From Owenia fusiformis (taxonomy: Eukaryota > Annelida > Polychaeta > Sabellida > Oweniidae): a DNA stretch of 60,000 nucleotides. The position numbers and the translations under genes are program-made. Positions within the stretch are counted from its first letter, which is position 1, and the number at the start of each line of letters is the position of its first letter. Where the stretch lies: positions 9,320,218-9,380,217 of the forward strand of contig CAIIXF020000003.1 of assembly GCA_903813345.2 (NCBI GenBank), in the 5' to 3' direction. The notes under the pieces are model-generated. The model worked only from the letters and a program-made list of their open reading frames with translations, ran no database searches and was not told the DNA's origin. Shown one piece after another: positions 36,701 through 41,441 of the stretch.

Positions 36701-39677
36701 CTTGTCTGATGTCATTATCTTAGAATTTGACATATACGGCCATGTGGCATTATAATTAAAACGCAATAAATTGGTTGCCTGGTAACAAAGGAAGTAAACT
36801 AACATGGTTAAATATTCAAAATTCAAAGAAAGATAGTGATTAAAACTTGCGAAACAAGTCATATGGCGGCAACATATAAGGCTGAAAGTTGCCATGTGCG
36901 AATATCGTTCCAGGTAGCAGGGCATCTATATTAAAAACTATCTAGAAAACTACATAAAATATATCATTTCACCATGGAATTAATACACAAAGTAGTTAGG
37001 TTATTGGTCTTTATTATTGGAAAGTTTAAAGTAATTTTATCAAAAACCAACAAAATTAGAGCAGGGCGTCCAAGACTTTTGGATCACCCCTCGTAAATGT
37101 AAAAATAATATATGTCAGCTTTTTGCCTTTTCAAGAACAGTCAAGGTTTAACATTTTAAATTATACAGATTGGAGAGGTGTTTGGATTAATTAGCAATTA
37201 CACTATGAACAAATGAAATTGAAAGCATGTCTGTCATATCTGACATCTCCTACAATTAGCTGCTCACCTTTTCCTGTTGTCTGTTGAGCTTTCTTGAAAG
37301 CCCATGACTGGTGCAATCCTGAAGCCCAGGAATATGTTAAAGATGTTAATTCAAGAGCAAAAAAAGGCTCCAAAACTTAATAAAATATGTAGTTTGGATG
37401 TTCATTTATGTCTGTGGATTATATTTTACACCACAAACACTTATAAATACCTGAAATTTGCAATAAAAGTGCCCAAAAATTGTTGTTTCGAAATTCCCCA
37501 TTTTTCCTGTATCGCGCTAGTCACGTGACCATTACGCGTAGCAGGCAATGCCTAATATCAGTACATATTTCAACATGTTCAATATGACAAACATCAGCGA
37601 TTCTGATTCCCGGGTTCTGGGAAATGGCTATATAAATCGGCGAGAGGGTATAATTTGACTGAGGACAATTTAAGGAGGGGAAATGTGTCCAAGTATGCCA
37701 GTAAGAGAGCAGATATGGGGACTTTAGACAAGTGCTATGACGGAGAATCAACTAAAAATGTGAGTTCTGAACTGGAATGAAGACCCGTTGCCATTGACTG
37801 AGGATCCCAGCATCAGCGATCCTATTATCCTACTCAGTTTGAATTTAGAAGCGGAAATCAGGTTATGAAAACAGGTTTTCTGCAAAGTTAGATAGTTAGT
37901 TTAGCAAAGTTAGCCCTGCGCTATCCCCAGGGCGCTATCTCTTGTCAAATACACGCAGGCTTGCAGTAAATTGGCAATTGCAAATTGCAAAATCAGATCG
38001 TCAAATTAATCGCTTCGTTTTTAAACGTATGCTTCATATCTTCATCCAGAACTTTAAGATTCGATAGAGATAAGTTATTACTTGTACAGAAAGAAATGGC
38101 ATATCCTACCTTAATTTAAAATAAAAAAGCTGATTTCTCTGGACAAATTCTGAGAAAAAATTGTTCGATTTGAAACATCGCGATCAGCTCAGACTACATG
38201 TGCATGTCACTCTGAACTCGCGTGATAAAATACGGCATCTTGATTGGTTACTACTCGTGTTGTCATGACGCGAAAAGCAGTAGTAAATATAGTAGTAGTA
38301 GTGAATATGTTAATGAACTGCCATATATGGAACAATTGTCTTTCTGATTGGTTAACTTTACACGCCTCCTAAATGAATATAGTAGTCGTAGAAAATGATT
38401 CATTGATAACTATGAAAGTGGGCGTGACCAGCTTTATTTTGACATCAAACTCAAGATGTTTCAAATCAAAATGGCCTTACAAGACGAGATTGAAATATCG
38501 GCAATTTGATACTGATATGGTCTACGATAGATCAAAATTGCCTACCCCGCGTCACATGTCACGTGAGCCTATATTTGTTGAAAAATGAAAGAGATAATGA
38601 CACTTTTTAATCTTAAGTTAATACCTATATTACAAACACATATCTATTTTTTCATCATATATTTATTTCTTCATCATACATACATTTTTTTATACTACAT
38701 TGATTCATTTTTGCAAAACCTTTGCTATTAGATCTTTAAAAATGTTTAAAAAGTCCCCTAGTATACTGAGTTGGTAATGCCTGGTGTATACATGTATTAC
38801 TAGATAACTTACATGTATAAGGATAAGACTGAATTTTTAATGACTGTATACCTTACCTTCTTCTAAGGCCACTGGCCTTCGTCCAAAGATAAATTCCTGA
38901 ATGTATAACGGGTCATGTCGTAATCATAAAATTTGAAATCAAATGTCCGCCATTTTTTCACGTCACAATTTGAATTGCCAGTTTTGGTCTTATTATCTCA
39001 CCAAAAATTCCAAAACACGCATGAAGTGATCAATGTATTAGTTCACATGTTCTGGATCGCTAACTTAGAATTTACAGCCAGTAACTAATGTCAGACATTA
39101 ACGACATTTCGTCCATTTTTCGAATATTGCCATTTTTCTTGGAGCCATTTGTTTTAATTTTAGACGAAATTCTGACGAAATCATGCAATATCTCATCAAG
39201 GAGCCGAGCTGGTCTCATTTTAAATAATGATTTATCTGGCGATTTTTAAAATATTCAATAAATTTATGACACGCCGGCCAGCTTTTTTCAAATAGAGTTC
39301 ACAGTATTCCAGATGAAATTACCTCTAGCCAAGAATTGGCTAGAGACTCGAGTAAGTATACCCCTGCCTCAGGTGGAATCGCTGCATGAATTTTATTTAT
39401 CTTAAATGACAAACATCCATTCTAACTCTATTTACAAAAAGCAACAAACTTAGGTAGGAATTAAAAATCAAAATGATCGAAAAAAGAATTTACCTATTCC
39501 TTCTGGACGGCCTTGCACCTTGACAAACATCAATTGTCGGGTTTCCAATTTCACTTGGCCAGTTCTCCTCTCCGGTTTTTTCTTCGGGAAAAATTTAGTA
39601 ACAACAAGCCCCCTCTCCAATATCCTTTGGATGTCTTGAATGTTGTGTTGCGAGTGTAGCGAATCGTTCGACGACAT
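576..39677 (-). CDS. PLCG1: Phospholipase C-gamma, 5' two thirds of the gene (3' part outside window)
   Basis: Phosphoinositide-specific phospholipase C of the gamma class cleaves PIP2 into IP3 and diacylglycerol downstream of tyrosine kinases. Constitutive exons from the 5' end: 39494-39677, 35469-35618, 33004-33097, 32530-32653, 32215-32295, 31058-31147, 28212-28319, 22724-22839, 21497-21582, 20692-20812, 20320-20405, 19812-19894, 19450-19513, 9556-9629, 9013-9150, 5959-6128 (alternative 3221-3378) and 576-776. All junctions are GT-AG and all phases agree. They give 656 codons plus two bases. Order: N-terminal PH, EF-hands, X domain with catalytic His at about 314 (SSHNTY) and 359 (YHGHT), first half of the split PH with an acidic tract, then N-SH2 with the FLVR Arg at about 576. 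C-SH2, SH3, Y and C2 must lie before position 1. Vertebrates have PLCG1 and PLCG2; here the symbol marks only the class. Confidence 0.95.
822..1576. mobile_element. MITE with 9-bp target duplication (Mutator-like)
   Basis: Inverted ends GGAATGTTATAAAAACCC... flanked by perfect direct repeats GTTCTAATT at 813-821 and 1577-1585. Inside the ends are CTTCGACCTGCA-type repeats and a second inverted pair beginning CAGGGTGTCC. No intact coding sequence. The 9-bp duplication is typical of Mutator-like elements; the class is inferred from that alone. Confidence 0.8.
1586..3220. other. PLC-gamma intronic DNA, no gene seen
   Basis: AT-rich intron between exons 17 and 16b. The only structure noticed is a degenerate piece at about 2305-2480 rich in GGGCCCAAAATTTTGG-like strings, resembling the GGCCC-rich MITE at 53455-53716. 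No coding frame of note. Confidence 0.5.
3221..3378 (-). CDS. PLCG1: PLC-gamma exon 16b: alternative first half of N-SH2
   Basis: A second version of exon 16 about 2.7 kb downstream in the gene. It encodes 52 full codons: [13 protein letters not shown], then ARPFAESLL, then [20 protein letters not shown]. The frame is open, the FLVR Arg is kept, and the acceptor (TTGTGTTAG) and donor (GTAGGT) are intact. Phases are again 0 in and 2 out. FLVRES becomes FLVRHS and the N-terminal helix region differs strongly, so binding preference may differ. It is not the C-SH2 domain: GDFTLSFW is an N-SH2 signature and the next exon completes N-SH2. Use of this exon in mRNA is inferred, not seen. Confidence 0.85.
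3537..3692. mobile_element. Degenerate pogo-like MITE copy
   Basis: Contains CTCTCTGTTGGGAACGCC and ends ACAGGTTTTACTATA, matching the terminal sequence of the CAGTAAAACC family seen at 7835-8664. Intronic. Confidence 0.5.
3745..3866. repeat. Short minisatellite, GGGCCTACTTCAGG units
   Basis: Four to five units containing GTGTTTAGGGCCTACTTCA. Repeat translation (GLGPTSGP) explains the open frame seen here; no gene is inferred. Confidence 0.75.
4800..5040. repeat. Degenerate repeats around TATAAAGGGTTT
   Basis: Several irregular copies of a 40-60 bp unit with TATAAAGGGTTTTGAATTATA. Intronic; no coding potential recognised between here and the SH2 exon at 5959. Confidence 0.6.
5959..6128 (-). 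CDS. PLCG1: PLC-gamma exon 16a: first half of N-SH2, canonical version
   Basis: Encodes 56 full codons beginning [18 protein letters not shown] and ending [20 protein letters not shown]. It carries the WFHGKL entry and the FLVRES phosphotyrosine pocket with its essential Arg. Phase 0 in (acceptor CTATTGCAG), phase 2 out (donor GTAAGT). It is closest to known PLC-gamma N-SH2 sequence and is paired with an alternative exon at 3221-3378. Confidence 0.95.
6262..6346. repeat. 22-bp tandem repeat, about four copies
   Basis: Unit contains CCAGCTTTGGTAACCATGAT. The half-unit GGTTACCATGGTAACC is itself palindromic. Lies in the intron just upstream of exon 16a. Confidence 0.85.
7265..7412. mobile_element. 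Small G/C-string MITE remnant
   Basis: Begins CTGGGGGGGGG and ends with CCCAGATCCGCCCCTG, with a core of GGGGCCAAAAATC. Similar in style to the element at 53455-53716. Boundaries uncertain. Confidence 0.4.
7835..8664. mobile_element. Pogo/Tigger-like non-autonomous element
   Basis: Ends CAGTAAAACCTGT and GCAGGTTTTACTG, flanked by TA on both sides. Subterminal repeats of the form CTCTGTAGGGAAAACCT and GAACAAGGAA occur at both ends. About 830 bp with no transposase frame. It is the longest member of a family with at least seven copies in the window. Confidence 0.75.
9013..9150 (-). CDS. PLCG1: PLC-gamma exon 15 (split PH, acidic linker)
   Basis: Encodes [20 protein letters not shown], the split-PH strand pair, then a 13-residue tract of twelve Glu and one Lys before SNNVTPE. 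It ends the first half of the split PH. Phase 0 on both sides, so it feeds either SH2 exon in frame. Confidence 0.94.
9556..9629 (-). CDS. PLCG1: PLC-gamma exon 14 (split PH, first strand)
   Basis: Encodes [18 protein letters not shown], matching the start of the split PH domain that in PLC-gamma precedes the SH2 pair. Phase 1 in, phase 0 out; donor GTAAGA. Confidence 0.93.
9756..10195. repeat. 78-79 bp tandem array, about 5.5 copies
   Basis: Unit starts TTCTATAATACCTATAAGG and includes CAACTGACAAGCC and GGAATATCACTTTTATC. Copies differ by few bases. Lies in the large PLC-gamma intron next to exon 14. Confidence 0.92.
10918..11313. mobile_element. MITE with 27-bp perfect terminal inverted repeats
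   Basis: Starts CAAAGGACGATTCTCGG and ends with the exact reverse complement; the perfect match extends 27 bp. The interior carries two diverged direct repeats of about 130 bp (each with ATCCCTGCTTCAGAC and TTTAATTTGGGTAATATTTC). No clear target duplication. 396 bp. Confidence 0.8.
12218..12360 (+). pseudogene. hAT-type transposase fragment
   Basis: The frame reads [20 protein letters not shown] followed by DISEQE, which resembles the DGSTD-containing core of hAT transposases of the ZNF862/C17orf113-like group. Only about 45 residues remain, with stops on both sides. Identification is from memory of the family motif. Confidence 0.5.
12540..13430. repeat. Inverted pair of a repeat containing TGGTTTAAGAGAAA
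   Basis: The stretch at about 12550-12625, read in reverse, matches 13350-13430 (shared TGGTTTAAGAGAAA and CCATAT-GATA-C blocks); a second pair around AATATTGAGAGG / CCTCTCAATATT lies inside. Probably one foldback-type insertion near the hAT fragment. Confidence 0.5.
13495..14361. mobile_element. Mariner-like non-autonomous element with nested foldback
   Basis: Ends CGAGGGGTGATCAATAAGT and its inverse, with terminal inverted repeats of about 100 bp and TA duplications at 13493-13494 and 14362-14363. A second inverted pair, CAACCCACCCACATG at 13600 and its inverse ending 13962, is nested inside. No transposase frame. Confidence 0.82.
14409..14579. mobile_element. Pogo-like MITE abutting an exon
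   Basis: Ends CAGCAAAACCTGT and ACAGGTTTCACTG flanked by TA. It contains AGAGGTGTTCCAC-type units. It ends 15 bp before the first base of the EF-hand gene exon at 14595, so it lies in or against that exon's acceptor region. Confidence 0.7.
14595..14721 (+). CDS. EF-hand protein exon (first EF-hand)
   Basis: Reads [20 protein letters not shown] followed by the loop [12 protein letters not shown] and its exiting helix. Acceptor CATTACTAG, donor GTACAA, phase 0 in and 1 out. The acceptor tract is short and partly supplied by the MITE just upstream. Confidence 0.8.
14595..17137 (+). CDS. Sarcoplasmic-type EF-hand calcium-binding protein (5' exon not found)
   Basis: Three exons (14595-14721, 16036-16211, 16910-17137) join in frame to the last 177 residues of a small calcium-binding protein. 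The first EF-hand loop is [12 protein letters not shown] and the last is [12 protein letters not shown], both with good ligand positions. The loop around [11 protein letters not shown] is degenerate, as is usual in sarcoplasmic calcium-binding proteins. The end [10 protein letters not shown] resembles the WGPL end of annelid and mollusc members. The family buffers calcium in muscle and neurons; calexcitin is a close alternative. The first exon seen begins in frame without a clear start (IRELPLTW, then Met at 14619), so an upstream exon is expected. The gene lies antisense inside a PLC-gamma intron. Confidence 0.85.
15200..16000. mobile_element. Dispersed repeat with GACCTTTGACCTTGA and GACGGACGG strings
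   Basis: Intronic block with TGACCTTTGACCTTGAAAA, GTTTGACCTTTCCAAG and, at 15917-15975, GACGGATGGATGGACGGACC repeats. Related text occurs at 11540-11600. It looks like an old transposon copy; no ends or coding sequence were identified. Confidence 0.4.
16036..16211 (+). CDS. EF-hand protein exon (middle)
   Basis: Encodes [18 protein letters not shown] and [20 protein letters not shown], a helical linker region. Acceptor TTTTTAG, donor GTAAGT; phase 1 in, phase 0 out. Confidence 0.82.
16725..16845. repeat. Short inverted repeat
   Basis: TCTGTATTGTTACTGAGATT and, after a spacer, AATCTCAGTAGCAATACAGA are inverse matches with few differences. Small hairpin element in the intron before the last EF-hand exon. 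Confidence 0.55.
16910..17137 (+). CDS. EF-hand protein last exon
   Basis: Encodes the degenerate loop [16 protein letters not shown], then [10 protein letters not shown] and the canonical loop [12 protein letters not shown], ending FFGPLINY and TAA. An AATAAA overlaps the stop, and another AATAAA lies near 17328 and is the better polyadenylation candidate. Confidence 0.88.
   Translation, partial: ALCLDSSGFMTFDNYMIFWNGHDLDKRFARMQFDYMDTNGDGLISKEEFANAWKDYFINIDETTFNRFFGPLINY
17138..18124. other. 3' flank of the EF-hand gene, no gene seen
   Basis: AT-rich DNA including the presumed 3' UTR (AATAAA near 17328). A C-less GGGGGGGG run lies at about 17430. Nothing else recognised. Confidence 0.45.
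18125..18300 (+). mobile_element. tRNA-like SINE copy (plus strand)
   Basis: Contains GTTGTCGAGTTGGCTGAGAG (A-box-like TGGCTGAGAGGG), then GGTTGTGAGTTTGAGACGC in the B-box position and GTGCTCCTTGTGTT. A second copy on the other strand at 20835-21012 has a better B box, GAGTTCGAGAT. Not a functional tRNA: no paired acceptor stem was found. Confidence 0.6.
18419..18633. mobile_element. MITE of the CAGGCCCGTAGCCAGG family
   Basis: Inverted ends CAGGCCCGTAGCCAGG and CCTGGCTACGGGCCTG around a core with G and C runs. The same family occurs at 52854-53059 and, degenerate, at 30776-30983, 40935-41100 and 59530-59620. Confidence 0.75.
18634..19449. other. PLC-gamma intronic DNA with an open frame of unknown nature
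   Basis: The minus strand has a 123-codon open stretch at 18911-19282. It has no recognised motif, is rich in CTTGTGTCACCACC-like sequence, and looks like repeat DNA, not an exon. Confidence 0.35.
19450..19513 (-). CDS. PLCG1: PLC-gamma exon 13 (end of X domain)
   Basis: Begins HKKLPDN, the usual HKKL end of the PLC-gamma X domain, then a variable linker. Phase 0 in, phase 1 out. The following intron is about 9.8 kb and holds the antisense EF-hand gene. Confidence 0.92.
19812..19894 (-). CDS. PLCG1: PLC-gamma exon 12 (X domain)
   Basis: Encodes DMLVTEPF and [13 protein letters not shown], the conserved LPSP-type block near the end of the X domain (MPSP here). Phase 1 in, phase 0 out; donor GTAAGT. 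Confidence 0.94.
20320..20405 (-). CDS. PLCG1: PLC-gamma exon 11 (X domain)
   Basis: Encodes [20 protein letters not shown] and the following helix. The Glu of SIENHC is an active-site calcium ligand. Phase 2 in, phase 1 out; donor GTAATG. Confidence 0.95.
20525..20690. repeat. Hairpin-forming repeat
   Basis: AATTCATAGATGAACTC... and its near inverse ATCTATGAATTCTGGG surround about 40 bp, forming an imperfect hairpin right after PLC-gamma exon 10. A similar stretch with ATACCCCCAGAAT and ATCTGGGGGTAT lies at 58295-58365. Confidence 0.5.
20692..20812 (-). CDS. PLCG1: PLC-gamma exon 10 (X domain, second catalytic His)
   Basis: Encodes [20 protein letters not shown]. The Glu and Asp of the preceding LELD are the expected calcium ligands, and the His of YHGH is the second catalytic histidine, 45 residues after the first as in other PLCs. 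Phase 1 in, phase 2 out. Confidence 0.96.
20835..21012 (-). mobile_element. tRNA-like SINE copy (minus strand)
   Basis: Read on the minus strand: GTTGTCGAGTTGGCCGAGAG, then GGTTGCGAGTTCGAGATGCG and GTGCTCCTTGTGTTAATTC. This gives clear A-box-like and B-box-like sequences. Similarity to the plus-strand copy begins about 35 bp upstream of the tRNA-like part (GTCAGAT-GAC and ACCTTTATTGGGG), so the element has a 5' extension. Confidence 0.65.
21240..21495. repeat. Imperfect ACACTTACATTC repeats
   Basis: About a dozen irregular units of AAGACACTTACATTC. They run right up to the donor of PLC-gamma exon 9, and read on the minus strand they supply many GTAAGT-like strings. Confidence 0.8.
21497..21582 (-). 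CDS. PLCG1: PLC-gamma exon 9 (X domain)
   Basis: Encodes [19 protein letters not shown] and then LRMGCRCLE, nearly invariant in PLC-gamma. Phase 2 in, phase 1 out; donor GTAAGT. Confidence 0.96.
21775..22585. mobile_element. DNA element with GAACTTCGTTCG end
   Basis: Begins near AATCCCAACGAAC and ends GTTCGTTGGGATAAT, a short inverted pair. Internally it repeats a GAAAAATTATTGCGAAATCG and GGCCATTTTGAATTTT unit and has a GACGGACGGACGG string near its right end. Copies or pieces occur at 1-58, 10245-10350 and 33400-33565. Confidence 0.6.
22724..22839 (-). CDS. PLCG1: PLC-gamma exon 8 (start of X domain)
   Basis: Encodes [10 protein letters not shown] and then [15 protein letters not shown], the hallmark entry to the PLC X domain. 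The His of SSHN is the first catalytic histidine. Phase 0 in, phase 2 out; donor GTATGT. Confidence 0.95.
24060..27015 (+). pseudogene. Decayed transposon-borne protein gene with Cys-rich tail
   Basis: Plus-strand frames broken by many stops. Recognisable pieces in order: SMLPHFVSA (about 24520), NGIWLDMM (about 24660), [20 protein letters not shown] (about 25230), [11 protein letters not shown]-like text (about 26100), [17 protein letters not shown] (about 26200), [11 protein letters not shown] (about 26310), [13 protein letters not shown] (about 26625) and a Cys-rich tail with CLCCK and CLCKGEECC (about 26795). From memory these fit a large, repetitive invertebrate protein family with a PIN/FEN-like GEDTDLLVLL motif and a tesmin-like tail. 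No virus-specific feature is seen. The parts were not joined. Confidence 0.6.
24770..25050. repeat. Internal inverted repeat of about 125 bp arms
   Basis: GAATCTACTTGTT...TTCTTCTGAGAAA...GCAAGGATG...TTGACTGAACATGGGG at 24795-24880 is matched in inverse at 24935-25040. It duplicates part of the decayed gene in opposite orientation. Confidence 0.7.
28212..28319 (-). CDS. PLCG1: PLC-gamma exon 7 (end of EF-hand region)
   Basis: Encodes 36 residues, [10 protein letters not shown] to QYFTDKE, corresponding to the segment just before the X domain. Phase 0 on both sides. The donor GTGAAA is weak compared with the others. Confidence 0.88.
28801..29014. mobile_element. Pogo-like MITE with GTGTTCCACTTACAGAG units
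   Basis: Ends CAGTAAAACCTGTAT and TACAGGCTTCACTG flanked by TA. The interior has four units of AGAGGTGTTCCACTTAC, which explains the two open frames seen there. Confidence 0.75.
29901..30076. mobile_element. Pogo-like MITE variant with GTGAACACC units
   Basis: Ends AAAGCCTGTCTTAGTGAACA and ACACAGGTTTTACTG; interior units TAGTGAACACCT. The usual GTTCCAC unit is replaced by GTGAACACC. Confidence 0.6.
30776..30983. mobile_element. Degenerate CAGGCCCGTAGCCAGG-family MITE
   Basis: CAGTAGCCAGGGGGGG at the left and CTACGGGCCTG at the right around TTCTTTCAAAATCATGCAG and TTTTCACCATTTTGAGCA, the same core as at 52854-53059. Confidence 0.65.
31058..31147 (-). CDS. PLCG1: PLC-gamma exon 6 (EF-hand region)
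   Basis: Encodes 30 residues including [11 protein letters not shown], the conserved EEFQQFL block of PLC-gamma. Phase 0 on both sides. Its 5' part and acceptor are copied three more times at higher coordinates (31242-31989). Confidence 0.93.
31242..31989 (-). pseudogene. Three partial copies of PLC-gamma exon 6 with acceptor
   Basis: Copies at about 31242-31296, 31378-31431 and 31936-31989 repeat the last intron bases (ATATTTCAG), the AG and the first 40 or so exon bases of exon 6 (GACCACTGTGAAC in two of them). The first two are separated by a unit of about 133 bp that also carries TTTATCCTATGGG and CCTGAGGGAAGTAACA. Each loses the exon's 3' half and donor and soon hits a stop. They lie upstream of the real exon in the transcript. 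Confidence 0.75.
32215..32295 (-). CDS. PLCG1: PLC-gamma exon 5 (EF-hand region)
   Basis: Encodes 27 residues including [15 protein letters not shown], an EF-hand exiting helix. Phase 0 on both sides; donor GTAAGT. Confidence 0.92.
32530..32653 (-). CDS. PLCG1: PLC-gamma exon 4 (EF-hand region)
   Basis: Encodes [20 protein letters not shown] and continues to the motif [10 protein letters not shown], matching the first EF-hand block of PLC-gamma. Phase 2 in, phase 0 out; donor GTAAGT. Confidence 0.93.
33004..33097 (-). CDS. PLCG1: PLC-gamma exon 3 (end of PH domain)
   Basis: Encodes the C-terminal PH helix ([10 protein letters not shown]) and the link APYPLLVER into the EF-hand region. Phase 1 in, phase 2 out; donor GTGAGT. 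Confidence 0.93.
33400..33565. mobile_element. Fragment of the GAACTTCGTTCG-end element
   Basis: Contains CCACCAAATATGAAGAAAAT, GACGGACTAACAGGTGGACG and ACTGCGTTCGTTTGGATAAT, a diverged match to 22440-22585. Confidence 0.5.
33715..33835. repeat. Palindromic repeat with GACCAACTCATTTAAAT core
   Basis: ATTTTATGACCAACTCTTTT and ATTTAAATGAGTTGGTCATG are inverse matches about 60 bp apart, with GTAGGTTAATCTGG at the right. The same element occurs twice at 47745-48022. Confidence 0.65.
34343..34618. repeat. 135-bp tandem duplication
   Basis: Two copies of a unit starting ACTCAACCGGACATATTTCC and containing GTTATCTTTAGAAATAC. They differ at few positions. Confidence 0.85.
34819..34995. mobile_element. 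Pogo-like MITE, right end eroded
   Basis: Starts AGTAAAACATGTCTAAGTAG with GGTGTTCTACTTGAGAGG; the expected ACAGGTTTTACTG end is degenerate. Confidence 0.5.
35469..35618 (-). CDS. PLCG1: PLC-gamma exon 2 (PH domain)
   Basis: Encodes [17 protein letters not shown] followed by a [17 protein letters not shown] block, both typical of the PLC-gamma N-terminal PH domain. Phase 1 in, phase 1 out. Acceptor preceded by a long T-rich tract; donor GTAAGT. Confidence 0.95.
36012..37093 (-). mobile_element. Mariner-like element with decayed transposase
   Basis: Ends CGAGGGGTGATCCAAAAGTC and its inverse, with TA duplications at 36010-36011 and 37094-37095. On the minus strand 36316-36925 carries mariner transposase C-terminal motifs: [20 protein letters not shown] (the usual YSPDLAPSDFHLFPKLK region) and, in another frame, [17 protein letters not shown]. 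Frame breaks and a missing N-terminal half mean it is inactive. Confidence 0.85.
37096..39493. other. First PLC-gamma intron, proximal part; no gene seen
   Basis: No coding frame of note. CACGTGAC strings occur at 37514 and 38560. Nothing further was recognised. Confidence 0.4.
39494..39677 (-). CDS. PLCG1: PLC-gamma exon 1 (start codon, N-terminal PH)
   Basis: Begins [10 protein letters not shown] and contains VKLETRQL, the conserved first strands of the PLC-gamma PH domain. I chose the ATG at 39677 because the open frame reaches only nine codons further upstream and has no other ATG there. Donor GTAAAT, phase 1. No promoter motif was recognised upstream. Confidence 0.88.
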
Positions 39678-40021
39678 GATTGCACTTTCGGAGTTTTCCA
39701 CAAAATATCAAGTTGAAAACTTTTCCTGGTTCAGAGTTGTTGACGTCAAATCTTTGTGGGGTTATTTCTAAGTATTCCGAGCATCAAAGCGATTGGCTTT
39801 TATAAATTCCAGTTCCCCGGAACTTCATTGATACTAATTAAATAGTTTTACGTGCCATAATGTCGATATAAGTACTCAATTTATAAAAAACATTATATAT
39901 TTCCGCTAACTTCATTTTTACCTGAAACGTCCTTGACCTTTACTGATTGGTTGTCAGGGATCGATCATTTTGCTATTTCCAAATATGTGACTTCAAAATC
40001 CCCGGGAAAGTGCCGATGTAC

Positions 40022-40070
40022 GTGTGAATCTAGGATGAAGAAAAGAAGCTTCTTCATCCTAGGTGTGAAT
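40022..40070. mobile_element. 33-bp perfect hairpin between 8-bp direct repeats
   Basis: At 40030-40062 the arm CTAGGATGAAGAA is followed by a 7-base spacer and the exact inverse arm. GTGTGAAT stands on both sides (40022-40029 and 40063-40070). The second GTGTGAAT is also the left target duplication of the adjacent 564-bp MITE. It looks like a tiny insertion or a repair product at the same target site. Confidence 0.8.
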
Positions 40071-40634
40071 CATAGGCCAAGGGTAAAGTAATAGTAAGCC
40101 GTATATAGAAGAGACAGGTGAACAACTCTGACTTGGAGATTTTAACTATATTTAGTGTATTATTTTCAAAAAGCCATGGGGAGTTGATAGAAAATTGATA
40201 GTTTGTAGCTCTTACCTAAGATTGAAACTCAGTCAGATGATATAGAGTGAAAAATGCTGTCTAAAAGAGAGAATTTCTGAAAACCTGCAATTGCTTGGCA
40301 AGTTCATTAGTAAACAAGTGATCTGATTGGTCACTGCTGACCTCCCTGACCTCCACCAGTGACAATCAGTTTCAGCTTGCCAGGCAATTGTAGGTTTCCA
40401 TAGTTGTTGTTTTATATGCAGTATTATATGCAGTTTTTAGATAAAGATTTGAAAAAACAATGATATAAGTTTGAAAAACACTTTGAAGAAGATTTTGGAG
40501 AAATTTGGGAATACAATTTGATACCAGTAAGGAGAACTAGTGCCAAGACTAAAAAAATTTGAAAAATTTTCAATCTTACTTGTGGACCTGTCTCTTCTAT
40601 ATACAGCTTAGTATTACTTTTCCCTTGGCCTATG
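40071..40634. mobile_element. hAT-type MITE with 8-bp target duplication
   Basis: Inverted ends start CATAGGCCAAGGG and match over about 50 bp with few differences (GTATATAGAAGAGACAGG shared). Flanked by GTGTGAAT at 40063-40070 and 40635-40642. 564 bp with no transposase. The 8-bp duplication points to the hAT superfamily. Confidence 0.85.
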
Positions 40635-40784
40635 GTGTGAATATATGTATAAGCTTACAGATGTATGCAAAAAAGGCGTACATGCGAAAACGCAATGTTT
40701 TGTAGAAAAATACTGTGTTTGAAAGATCAAAGAGAAAATGAAAAAGTGAAGAGATCATCGGAATTGTTTTTTCAAAGAAATTTT

Positions 40785-40864
40785 GCATAATCTTACTATA
40801 TTTGCACATAGACATCTTTAGATTGATCTAAAGATGGCTATGTGCAAATATAGTAAGCATAATC
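40785..40864. mobile_element. 64-bp hairpin between 8-bp direct repeats
   Basis: The hairpin 40793-40856 has 31-base arms starting TTACTATATTTGCACATAG with a single mismatch and a 2-base loop. GCATAATC flanks it exactly at 40785-40792 and 40857-40864. The direct repeats mark it as an insertion, which argues against a microRNA precursor. Confidence 0.85.
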
Positions 40865-40934
40865 TATGACTAACGATTAACATGTACCAGTACATGTAGG
40901 GCTATGTTGGCTAAGGCCGTTTCAGTGTTTACCG

Positions 40935-41100
40935 CAGGCCCGTAGCCAGAATTTTCCAAGTGGGGTTCACTTTTCCCAAAAAATCTAGAGGGGCTCACTT
41001 TGGTAAATCTGGCCAAACTTATCACTCAAAAAATTGTCAGAATGATAAAAAACTGCATGATTTTGAAAGAAATGTTGGTCAGTAGGGGGGAGGGTCGCCT
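40935..41100. mobile_element. Left part of a CAGGCCCGTAGCC-family MITE
   Basis: Starts CAGGCCCGTAGCCAGAATTT and shares the core AAAAACTGCATGATTTTGAA with other copies; the right end is degenerate. Confidence 0.55.
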
Positions 41101-41441
41101 CGGTCCCTCGGAATAAATTATTATTCCATCCCTACCATTAAACAGGCAGTGCGCTTATTTTTGAAGGAAAAAGGAACAAAATATTATTTGAGACATGTCA
41201 CTCACACAGTCAATCAAGTATGATAAAAACTTTAATTTGGGTCAATACTAAAGCATAGAAAACAGCATTTGAAGTTCAGAGATCAAAAGAAGTAAATTAC
41301 CACTTTTCACAAAGTGTATGTTTTAAATAACTCTTGGATTAAAAGATGGCGTATGCTTGAAAATCCTATCAAAATTGAATGGATAATTAATGCAAACAAC
41401 AATGCCATCTTTCTATGGCATTGCTAAAAATTTGACATATA

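Noticed and set aside
40793-40856. Possible microRNA precursor hairpin
   Set aside because: Exact 8-bp direct repeats flank it and the loop is only two bases, which fits an insertion better than a Drosha/Dicer substrate.
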